A DNA stretch of 5,529 nt, taken from the NCBI GenBank assembly GCA_023265215.1, contig JAHFUH010000393.1, positions 1-5,529 of the forward strand, given 5' to 3'. A model generated the notes under the pieces. The model was given only the letters and a program-made list of their open reading frames with translations, searched no databases and was not told the origin of the DNA. Shown in pieces: positions 1-5,439 of the stretch. Source of the stretch: Acidobacteriota bacterium. GTDB taxonomy: Bacteria > Acidobacteriota > UBA6911. Position 1 is the first letter of the stretch. Each line of letters begins with the position of its first letter. Position numbers and translations under genes: made by a program.

Positions 1-2
1 CT

Positions 3-146
3 GCTCCTTCCAGGATTTTCGTCCGAGATCTAAGCAAGGAACAACTGCCAGATTCAAATGACATTTCTTTTGTAAACGGCTGGTCACAGCCGCCGATCGA
101 AAACTCATCCTTAGAAACTATTATCGCGCGCTGGAGAAAATATTAG
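3..146 (+). CDS. C-terminal end of an unidentified protein (partial, enters from the left edge)
   Basis: An open frame runs from the window edge to a TAG at 144-146, giving 47 residues that read like a real protein end: hydrophobic, charged and aromatic residues are mixed, with IFVRDLSKEQL near the start and IIARWRKY at the very end. Its stop lies 29 bases from the stop of the minus-strand gene that follows, so the two converge with no clear terminator between them. I do not recognise the family from this tail. A frame this short could stay open by chance, and a minus-strand frame over bases 1-114 is also open but looks less protein-like, so the call is tentative. Confidence 0.4.
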   Translation, partial: APSRIFVRDLSKEQLPDSNDISFVNGWSQPPIENSSLETIIARWRKY

Positions 147-175
147 CTTGCATTAAAAACTACAGATAATCTATT

Positions 176-949
176 TTAAGAATTATCCACGTTCCTAAAT
201 GCAAATAGAATAGAGCATCCGTACAAAAATTGCGCGATCAATGCCGATTTTTCTTGCGGATCACGATCACTTTGCTCTAAAACGCTACCTTCCTCAAATG
301 GAGATCTAAAGGGACGTTCTCGTTTGTAGAGCTCAACCAAAAATTTAGTAATATCATTGAAATATTCATGCGAAGGAATACGGGCACGAGGAGACAACGT
401 TTGGGGTTTAACCCGTTCGTAAATCAAGATTTTAATCGGAACCTTTTTTACTTCGACTGGCTCTGAGCAGAGATAGCCAATAGGATCGCCCTTTCGGAAT
501 GCAATATAGTGATCCCCTTGATCTGGCAAGTTCCCAATTTCGCAGGGCGACCAAAATGCAGTTTCTTGTGCAACCAACCCCTGATCGTAAGCTCGGTTCA
601 ATTCCGTTGCTGTTGAGAATTCTGGAGCCGCATAAAACACAGGGTATCCACTATTCTCAAGCTCGATGAGCAAATTATGTTGATCGGAATGGCGAAGCGG
701 GCGCAAGTGCATCCGGAAATGAGGAATTCCAAGTATATAGGATTGCTTCGCGGTTCCTTTTACCATTCGATCAGAGAGCTTAAATTGGAGGAAAATAGGA
801 ATGCCTGGGATTTGAACGTCATAGCCAACTTTTCCCTCCTGGATAAGTGATGGAAATACTGGCGCACCAACTGATCTAAGCTGAAAGGATCGTATTAGCT
901 CGCTTGTGAGAGCATATCCATACGAAAACTCGGAAATATCCGGCTTCAT
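176..949 (-). CDS. Unknown-family protein with a PD-(D/E)XK nuclease-like motif pattern, 257 aa
   Basis: I do not recognise a named family. The chosen ATG (947-949, giving MKPDISEF) has AGGA nine bases upstream. A GTG at 977-979 would add ten residues but has no ribosome binding site. Visible in the protein: an N-terminal helix, then E38, D44 in GYDV, a beta-like strand ending in Q55-F-K57 (FLQFK), and later a strand-like VFYAAPEF at 104-111. E...D...(E/Q)xK is the core arrangement of PD-(D/E)XK nucleases, with the QxK variant known from Mrr-type enzymes, so a nuclease fold is a reasonable inference but not shown. The C-terminal third is helical and charged. There is no signal peptide or membrane segment, so it is probably cytoplasmic. 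It lies downstream of the ATPase gene on the same strand, which suggests a functional pair. Base composition is poorer in GC than the transporter at the other end. Confidence 0.8.
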   Translation of the reverse strand: MKPDISEFSYGYALTSELIRSFQLRSVGAPVFPSLIQEGKVGYDVQIPGIPIFLQFKLSDRMVKGTAKQSYILGIPHFRMHLRPLRHSDQHNLLIELENSGYPVFYAAPEFSTATELNRAYDQGLVAQETAFWSPCEIGNLPDQGDHYIAFRKGDPIGYLCSEPVEVKKVPIKILIYERVKPQTLSPRARIPSHEYFNDITKFLVELYKRERPFRSPFEEGSVLEQSDRDPQEKSALIAQFLYGCSILFAFRNVDNS

Positions 950-958
950 GATTCTGGG

Positions 959-962
959 TCCT
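959..962 (-). promoter_or_regulatory. Ribosome binding site deciding the 949 start
   Basis: Read on the minus strand, AGGA stands nine bases before the ATG at 947-949. No such motif precedes the alternative GTG at 977-979. This favours the shorter, 257-residue product. Confidence 0.5.
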
Positions 963-996
963 GTTTTGAATGCCTTCACCTATCGCAGTTGCCGTT

Positions 997-1046
997 ATCG
1001 ATGCCATTGAGATCAACCGTTGGGGTTATCTCAAACCTGCATCGAT
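997..1046. repeat. Long near-perfect hairpin upstream of the nuclease-like gene
   Basis: Three nested perfect stems form one hairpin: ATCGATGC (997-1004) with GCATCGAT (1039-1046), TTGAGAT (1007-1013) with ATCTCAA (1028-1034), and AACC (1015-1018) with GGTT (1024-1027). That is 19 Watson-Crick pairs, with small bulges and a five-base loop at 1019-1023. It sits 47 bases upstream of the ATG at 949. No T-run follows on either strand, so it is not an ordinary intrinsic terminator. It could be a structured 5' leader, an RNA-processing site between the ATPase and nuclease-like genes, or a protein-binding palindrome. The structure is directly visible; the role is unknown. Confidence 0.7.
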
Positions 1047-1243
1047 GAATTCATAGGCATTAGCTGAATCGGCAAAGCGTTCATTACGACTCCATATTTT
1101 TCAACTTACGATTACGGAAACAAATTTCCCATAAGACTCGGAGGAGTTAGGGAGAAAAGCCACTTTCCCGATTAGCGCATTACGCGTCCAAGTGAAATCG
1201 TGATATGAATCGCAGAGGAAGAATTGTTCCTGACGCTGCAAAT

Positions 1244-1271
1244 CAGCGCCGCGGGCTGACCGCGTACGCTG
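1244..1271. repeat. GC-rich hairpin just after the ATPase stop codon
   Basis: CAGCG (1244-1248) pairs with CGCTG (1267-1271), and inside it CGCGG (1250-1254) pairs with CCGCG (1260-1264), leaving a GCTGA loop. It begins 23 bases past the ATPase stop on the minus strand. The stem is strong, but no T-run follows, so it could slow or process a transcript rather than end it. The rest of the gap between this hairpin and 1046 holds no gene that I can support. Confidence 0.45.
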
Positions 1272-1294
1272 GATTTGTCTTGTTGGATGCCATC

Positions 1295-3310
1295 CTACGA
1301 AAAGAAAGATCCCAGAGCCTCCTCAATTCGGCCTGCGGCAAAACGGAAAACCGCCATTTCTTCATCGGTGATATCCTTTGCATGAGCATCAACGCGCAAT
1401 TCATTTATGATTTGTAGGTCCCGCTCCACTTTCGCTTTGTCATGCCCGAGCACATTTGAGAAGCAGTCCCAGTGCTTTCTGATCAGTTTTGGGAGATCAG
1501 AAAACAGAATTCCCGACTTATTTCCATCGAACAGGTCACGGTACAAGTAACCAGAGCAGCGCACATCTCTCGGATTCCCAAGAATGGACAGCATGCTGTT
1601 CCGGGCATTGACTTCTCCAAGCTGCGCCAGCAACTGCATTCTGCAAAGCTTACGTAACCTCTGCTCCATGTCGTTTCTACGTTCCGATATCTCTGCCCAC
1701 TTCTCCTCAGTCGACATGTGAAGCTTCTTGTACTTCTCCCTGGCCTTGAGATGACAGCGAACCACTTCGATGCGGAAGTCAAAACGTTTGTCTACCTCTT
1801 GAAGAACGCCATATCCCAAGAGGTGGTTTGTGTATAGAGGGCTAATCTCTGCGAATTCTTGGAACGTCTTGTGATCTTCACGCGACAACATCTTGAGCAT
1901 TTCGAATTCATCATTAAAGTACTCTTGCAAGACACTGAGAATCATCTCCAAGAACTGCGTATAGTCCCGAAGAAATATGTCTACGGCGCGAGCATATAGT
2001 GTCTTGTCTACACGGACCGGTCGTTCAGAGCTCGATATTCGATGTATGACACTGCAAATGTGTCGTATGAGATATGGGTGCCCCCCGCAATCTTCAGTCA
2101 ACTTCCCGTAGATTACCTCGTCAAACTTCAATCCCATGATCCTGCCAAGTCGGCGTACCATTTCTCGCGTCTGGGGGACATCGAAGCCCGGGATATACTC
2201 CAAGGGAACTTGTGCAAAAAGCGGGTTATCGGCTGTGCCCACGGTTGGCAGTTCCACGCATAGGGGGTTTGTCCCAACGAGGAGATATGAGAACAGGCCT
2301 GAGGATGACTGAAACAGGGAGCGAACTGTCTGCCAGAAAAGAACGAAATCCTCACCCTCTCGCCAATGTTTCGTGGGCGAGACCGTAGGTGTTATGTTCT
2401 CGATCTCATCGAAAATGAGCATGATCGTTTTCGAACCCAACTGTTCCGACATTCGGCGAAGATGGTTCTCAAAGAGCACTGCCGCTTTCGTCTCAGTGTA
2501 GTCTTCCAGTTGTCCCAGCCTCTCGTTCAGGTCGTTCTGCTTGCGCACTGCCATGAGGACGTAATGAAGTGCTTGGTTCCACTTGAGCCGGTGAAATGCG
2601 GGCGTCTGGCAGTCGATGAACACCGAGGCCCCGTCCACTTTGCGGAGTCCCCGCTGAATACCGAAGATGACGGATGTCTTGCCTGTCTTCCGGAGGCCGA
2701 AAAGCCCAGAGACCTGATTGGACCTATGCCTATTTATAAGTGAGTGCACAAGGTCGGTTCTGCCGAAGAAGTACAAGTCCTTTTTGAGAGGGCTCTCAGA
2801 TGCGAAGAGGTCTCGGGCATAGAAGTGTTCGATAAAGCGATTGCGGAAGAAGTAGGGGTCGGATTCGGAGGAGCTTAGTTCCTCATATGTGAATGGAATG
2901 ATTATCTGCGCCTCTTGGTCGTTCTTCAGTAGTTCCTTGAGTTTGGACGGAACATCAGGATCTTTGCTTACCAGAATGCTGCATATGCGTTCGATACGAA
3001 GGGATTGGTGTCGTGCTGTCGCTTTGGCTATAGCATCGAGCGTGCGTGGCTCGAAGCTCTCGTAGGGGCTGAACAGAAGTATCATCTCCCGGTCGATATT
3101 GAACATTTCTTGGAAGATATCGGTTGGCTTGATCAGCATATAGCGATAGTTGCTGGTTTGGCTCAACCAGAGCTCACCACCGCCATTAGTCACATACCAA
3201 TCCTTCGCGAATCTGTCGATGATCCGCCGTTCCTGATCGTCAAAGTGTTCAAAAATGACCTGAGGGTTAATCCCTGGCCTAACCTTCTCCTGTCTGTCCG
3301 CTTCTTCCAT
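1295..3310 (-). CDS. STAND-type P-loop ATPase with C-terminal HEPN-like domain, 671 aa
   Basis: ATP-binding protein, probably cytoplasmic, acting as a nucleotide-driven switch. The P-loop is GLRKTGKTS (205-213). Walker B is IMLIFDEIENI (296-306), with D301 and E302. A sensor-like strand with N348 lies in SYLLVGTNPL, and GGHPYLIRHIC (409-419) is the small conserved block typical of archaeal-ATPase/STAND NTPases. Residues 35-145 form an unassigned alpha/beta region ahead of the ATPase. Residues about 460-525 look like a winged helix. The C-terminal 130 residues are helical and carry INELRVDAHAKD (635-646), where R639 and H643 resemble the HEPN RNase motif, though with three residues between them instead of the usual four to six. 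The start is supported by AAGGAG five bases upstream of ATG. The gene is intact and stands upstream of the nuclease-like gene on the same strand. Defence against phage is plausible from architecture only. No substrate can be named. Confidence 0.9.
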   Translation of the reverse strand: MEEADRQEKVRPGINPQVIFEHFDDQERRIIDRFAKDWYVTNGGGELWLSQTSNYRYMLIKPTDIFQEMFNIDREMILLFSPYESFEPRTLDAIAKATARHQSLRIERICSILVSKDPDVPSKLKELLKNDQEAQIIIPFTYEELSSSESDPYFFRNRFIEHFYARDLFASESPLKKDLYFFGRTDLVHSLINRHRSNQVSGLFGLRKTGKTSVIFGIQRGLRKVDGASVFIDCQTPAFHRLKWNQALHYVLMAVRKQNDLNERLGQLEDYTETKAAVLFENHLRRMSEQLGSKTIMLIFDEIENITPTVSPTKHWREGEDFVLFWQTVRSLFQSSSGLFSYLLVGTNPLCVELPTVGTADNPLFAQVPLEYIPGFDVPQTREMVRRLGRIMGLKFDEVIYGKLTEDCGGHPYLIRHICSVIHRISSSERPVRVDKTLYARAVDIFLRDYTQFLEMILSVLQEYFNDEFEMLKMLSREDHKTFQEFAEISPLYTNHLLGYGVLQEVDKRFDFRIEVVRCHLKAREKYKKLHMSTEEKWAEISERRNDMEQRLRKLCRMQLLAQLGEVNARNSMLSILGNPRDVRCSGYLYRDLFDGNKSGILFSDLPKLIRKHWDCFSNVLGHDKAKVERDLQIINELRVDAHAKDITDEEMAVFRFAAGRIEEALGSFFS

Positions 3311-3315
3311 CGGCT

Positions 3316-3321
3316 CTCCTT
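3316..3321 (-). promoter_or_regulatory. Strong ribosome binding site of the ATPase gene
   Basis: Minus-strand AAGGAG lies five bases before the ATG at 3308-3310, close to the ideal sequence and spacing. It fixes the start of the 671-residue protein. Confidence 0.75.
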
Positions 3322-3475
3322 AATTCTCGTGTATCCAACGCTCGGCATCAGCGGCGGCGCACAGCGCAAGCTGCTCTATTTTCGTATAAGAACTCTGAAT
3401 TTTGTTCCATTTTATTCTTTATGTTTAAATATTTCTACAACTTATCAGCATTATTCTTTTGCATTTGGGCTATAC
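3322..3475. other. AT-rich upstream region of the ATPase gene, no gene seen
   Basis: This stretch is markedly AT-rich from about 3380 to 3470. It would contain the ATPase promoter and leader, reading leftward. I looked for sigma-70 type -35/-10 pairs on the minus strand and found only weak candidates with poor spacing, so none is called. Reading frames through it are short or of low protein character on both strands. Confidence 0.4.
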
Positions 3476-3537
3476 CAGACTGAAAAAGACAGCTATAGTC
3501 TGTCGATGGGGATCCGACGCCACGCCGGGCGACAGAC
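3476..3537. promoter_or_regulatory. Overlapping, mutually exclusive inverted repeats upstream of the ATPase gene
   Basis: A perfect 8-bp inverted repeat, GTCTGTCG (3498-3505) with CGACAGAC (3530-3537), shares its left arm with two other pairings: CAGACT (3476-3481) with AGTCTG (3497-3502), and GACAG (3488-3492) with CTGTC (3500-3504). Only one can form at a time. Read on the minus strand, toward the ATPase gene, the GACAG...CTGTC stem is followed directly by TTTTT, like a weak intrinsic terminator, and the 8-bp stem would compete with it. On the plus strand the 8-bp stem is followed by CCTTTT. An attenuator-like leader or an operator are both possible. The pairings are visible; the function is inferred. 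Confidence 0.4.
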
Positions 3538-3567
3538 CCTTTTCCTAAACTTGTAATGCTGTAATCA

Positions 3568-3605
3568 GTCACTTGGATGATTAGCCGCATTATCGGACAA
3601 GTGAC
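3568..3605. repeat. Bulged 14-bp hairpin in the long intergenic region
   Basis: GTCACTTG (3568-3575) pairs perfectly with CAAGTGAC (3598-3605). Inside it GATGAT (3576-3581) pairs with ATTATC (3589-3594), including one G-T pair. A three-base bulge (3595-3597) and a seven-base loop (3582-3588) complete it. It lies 30 bases from the previous inverted repeat. No T-run follows on either strand. It may be a protein-binding site at the end of a mobile element or part of an unrecognised RNA. Confidence 0.5.
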
Positions 3606-3674
3606 CGGAATCCAAACTCCCCCGAAATGGTGTTGTGGGAAATAGCAAAAACCAATTGCCTTCAACAAAATCAC

Positions 3675-3696
3675 GCCTCCCGTTTGCCTCCCTTTT
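3675..3696 (+). repeat. Tandem 11-bp duplication
   Basis: GCCTCCCGTTT (3675-3685) is followed directly by GCCTCCCTTTT (3686-3696), matching at ten of eleven positions. It sits four bases ahead of the first TTGGTARGNN cluster and may belong to the same set of protein-binding sites. Confidence 0.45.
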
Positions 3697-3699
3697 CTC

Positions 3700-3794
3700 T
3701 TGGTAAGAGTTGGTAGGATTTGGTAGGGTGCCAACCCCTGCCAGATCGGGCACAAAGCATTTAATTGGTAGGTTTTGGTAAGATTTGGTAGGGT
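3700..3794 (+). repeat. Six 10-bp direct repeats in two clusters of three (integrase arm-site-like)
   Basis: The unit is TTGGTARGNN. Copies start at 3700, 3710 and 3720, and again at 3765, 3775 and 3785. The last unit of each cluster is identical (TTGGTAGGGT). Within a cluster the spacing is exactly 10 bp, which places every unit on nearly the same face of the helix, and the clusters are 65 bp apart. Such ordered short repeats are typical of cooperative protein binding: arm-type sites of tyrosine integrases, iterons or operators. The tRNA-like fragment 13 bases further on favours the integrase reading. No integrase gene is in the window. Confidence 0.7.
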
Positions 3795-3806
3795 AAGAGA
3801 TCTAAA

Positions 3807-3848
3807 CTGAAAATTCACTTGTCGATGGTTCAATTCCGCCCGGCGGCA
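3807..3848 (+). other. tRNA-Phe-like 3' half, putative attR attachment site
   Basis: From CTGAAAA (3807-3813, an anticodon loop with GAA) to the discriminator-like A at 3848, the segment follows the 3' half of bacterial tRNA-Phe without gaps. There is an anticodon stem 3' arm, a five-base variable loop ending in GTC, then GATGG-TTCAATT-CCGCC as T-arm and a seven-base acceptor strand CGGCGGC. Against the B. subtilis tRNA-Phe sequence as I remember it, 31 of 42 positions agree. There is no matching 5' half: upstream are the TTGGTARGNN repeats, and no GCCGCCG-like acceptor strand occurs at the right distance. The T-stem has one mismatch and no CCA is encoded. A 3' tRNA fragment facing this way is what attR of an integrated element looks like. 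It is not a functional tRNA. Confidence 0.5.
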
Positions 3849-3858
3849 ATATTTCCCA

Positions 3859-3880
3859 TTCCCAATTTCGTGGTTGGGAA
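3859..3880 (-). terminator. Weak hairpin after the transporter gene
   Basis: TTCCCAA (3859-3865) pairs with TTGGGAA (3874-3880), and two G-T pairs can extend it inward. It lies 11 bases past the transporter stop codon on the minus strand, the right place for a terminator, but no T-run follows, so intrinsic termination is doubtful. Confidence 0.3.
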
Positions 3881-3891
3881 AGTGCCATCGG

Positions 3892-5124
3892 CTACCGAAA
3901 CTTCGCCAGGCAAACAGCAATCACGCCGATGGTACACACCGGAATCAGCGCATATCCAGCGCCGGTCCAACCTATCGACTCTGCAAGCCCTCCAAACATC
4001 ATTGGGCCGATGAACATTCCCAGATTTTGTCCCAAGGCCAGCACCGCCATTCCCAATCCGGCCGACTGCCGTGATCCCATCACCTCCGGTATTGCGGCAA
4101 ATGTCGCAGGAACAATGGCGCCTGAGACGACTCCCAACCCGATAATCAGCGCCGGAATCATCCACCCGGTTACTAAAAAGGGAAACAAACATATCGGAGC
4201 CATCAGAATCGATGAGATGACGATTAAAAGCTTGCGCATTCCCAGACGATCGGAGAGATAACCGCCCAGAGGCTGCGAAAAAACCGCAGCGATCGTGCAC
4301 AAGCTGAATGTAAAGGATGCCGCAGACAATGTGTAATTGCGGACAGAATTCAAGAATGTCGGATAATATGTGCCTAATGCCAGGCAGATCAGGTTGTAAC
4401 ACAGGAACTGCAAAGTGATCAGCCAGAGGCCGGTGTTTGCCATCGCCTTCCCATGACTGTGTGGCTTTTCGTGCTCAGGTTCCGTTTCACTAGATAAAGG
4501 ATTCCCGCCCGCCTCTTCCGGTTTTGGCATTCGAAAAAATCCCCAAAACAGAATCAGGGCCGCCAGTGAAAAAGCCGCTCCTACTTTCCACACGAGCTGC
4601 CACCCGGCCAGCTTTACCAGCCAGGGAGCCAGATTAAACATGATGATGTTCCCCACAGGCATACACGTCGTCCACAATCCCAGTGGGGTGCCGCGCATCT
4701 CTGCAGGGAACCAGATGGAAATAGCCGCCGGCGCCACAATCGTAATCAGCCCGATTCCAGCCCCTTCAATAAAGCGGCTGGCAAGCATCGAATTTGCCGT
4801 GCTGCAAAACGACCCAAGACCCGACCCGATCAACACGGCGCCCACCGCGATCAGGCCGGTCGATTTGAGGCCCAGTCGATGCATAATGAAACCGGCAGGA
4901 AGAGCCAGGAGAAATCCTGTGCAGGAGAATATCGACATCAGCATGCCGGCATTGCCCAAACTCAGATGGAACGCCCGGATTAATACCGGCAGCACCGGAG
5001 GCACCTTGAACTGGTTGAGCGCCGATGCCACACTGGCGATGTAAAGAACTGCCAGGATTACCCATGCATAGGCAGAAGGTTTAGTAACTGATTTTGGAAT
5101 AGAAACAGCCTGTGCCCCGGTCAT
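3892..5124 (-). CDS. Major facilitator superfamily (MFS) transporter, 410 aa
   Basis: Inner-membrane secondary transporter, complete and of usual MFS length. About twelve hydrophobic segments can be traced: six between residues 19 and 198, a hydrophilic central loop (199-230), then six between 231 and 408. The MFS loop motif appears between helices 2 and 3 (GFIMHRLGLKSTG, 78-90) and again between helices 8 and 9 (GGYLSDRLGMRKLL, 287-300), which shows the two-fold repeat of the fold. SRFIEGAGIG (116-125) matches the helix-4 arginine/glycine motif. The central loop carries several histidines and glutamates (EPEHEKPHSHGK, 215-226), a mild oddity. AAAGGAAA stands just upstream of the ATG. The substrate cannot be read from the sequence; small organic anions are common for relatives. 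The gene is visibly richer in GC than the ATPase side and probably belongs to the chromosome proper. Confidence 0.93.
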   Translation of the reverse strand: MTGAQAVSIPKSVTKPSAYAWVILAVLYIASVASALNQFKVPPVLPVLIRAFHLSLGNAGMLMSIFSCTGFLLALPAGFIMHRLGLKSTGLIAVGAVLIGSGLGSFCSTANSMLASRFIEGAGIGLITIVAPAAISIWFPAEMRGTPLGLWTTCMPVGNIIMFNLAPWLVKLAGWQLVWKVGAAFSLAALILFWGFFRMPKPEEAGGNPLSSETEPEHEKPHSHGKAMANTGLWLITLQFLCYNLICLALGTYYPTFLNSVRNYTLSAASFTFSLCTIAAVFSQPLGGYLSDRLGMRKLLIVISSILMAPICLFPFLVTGWMIPALIIGLGVVSGAIVPATFAAIPEVMGSRQSAGLGMAVLALGQNLGMFIGPMMFGGLAESIGWTGAGYALIPVCTIGVIAVCLAKFR

Positions 5125-5185
5125 GCTTTCCTTTCAGCGGACTTCCTGGACCTTGCATCCTGCATTGGCGCTCTGGAAAAGGCAG

Positions 5186-5374
5186 TCACAAAATTCGACC
5201 CATTGTAACCAAATCGCAGGTTGTTCCATAGTACGATTCAGGAGTGATCGGGTCCTGCAGGATACGGAATAGAACCAGCGAGGATAGATCCGGCTCATTT
5301 GGCTGCTTGAAAGTGAAGATGCGCGCCAGTACTTGGAAAGCGACACGAAGGAAGTCAGCGGATTCTGGTTTTGT
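5186..5374 (-). pseudogene. C-terminal remnant of an unidentified gene
   Basis: A 62-residue frame closes with TGA at 5186-5188 and reads like genuine protein: it includes ESADFLRVAFQVLARIF, a hydrophilic KQPNEPDLSS turn and SLVLFRILQDPITPESYYG. It has no usable start codon; the only ATG is five codons from the end. Upstream it is closed by a TAA at 5375-5377 that overlaps the first base of the ACGCAAAG hairpin repeat, and no continuation of protein character is seen beyond the repeat. The simplest reading is a gene whose 5' part was lost or displaced where the repeat now stands. The frame lies 61 bases upstream of the transporter and points the same way. The family is not recognised. It could still be a chance open frame. 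Confidence 0.4.
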
Positions 5375-5376
5375 TT

Positions 5377-5439
5377 AACGCAAAGTCGCCAGGACGCAAA
5401 GCCCGCATCCCGATCATTGCGCCCTGGCGCCTTTGCGTT
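5377..5439. repeat. Long inverted repeat of the ACGCAAAG intergenic family
   Basis: The arms 5377-5401 and 5415-5439 are inverted copies matching at 22 of 25 positions, around a 13-base loop. The left arm itself contains ACGCAAAG twice, 16 bases apart. Hairpins rich in ACGCAAAG are a recurrent intergenic repeat in several environmental bacterial lineages; I recognise the style but cannot assign a named family. It lacks a T-run and any transposase. A 109-codon frame crosses it, but that frame is an artefact of the repeat. Confidence 0.75.

Noticed and set aside
595..606. GGTTCAATTCCG is identical to part of the tRNA-like fragment at 3827-3838, suggesting a second attachment site.
   Set aside because: It is only 12 bases, inside a well-formed coding region, with no similarity on either side; one such match is expected by chance in a window this size.
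1205..1417. 70-codon plus-strand frame between the two minus-strand genes.
   Set aside because: More than half is antisense to the ATPase C-terminus; no ribosome binding site or recognisable protein character.
3005..3556. 183-codon plus-strand frame opposite the ATPase gene start.
   Set aside because: It lies antisense to a clear ATPase for most of its length and continues through intergenic DNA with poor protein character; a shadow.
3476..3605. Retron-type noncoding RNA.
   Set aside because: Inverted repeats are present, but there is no reverse transcriptase in the window and the layout does not match an msr-msd pair.
3700..3794. CRISPR-like array from the six short repeats.
   Set aside because: Units are 10 bp and directly abutting, with no spacers of uniform length and no cas genes.
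3773..3848. Complete tRNA gene.
   Set aside because: The upstream half contains direct repeats and no 5' acceptor strand or proper D-arm; TTGGTAG there resembles a D-loop only because the repeat unit does.
3435..3920. 161-codon minus-strand frame across the intergenic region.
   Set aside because: It translates through hairpins, the 10-bp repeats and the tRNA-like fragment, and overlaps the transporter end; no coding character.
3830..4402. 190-codon minus-strand frame within the transporter gene.
   Set aside because: It lacks membrane segments and is an off-frame shadow of the intact 410-residue MFS protein.
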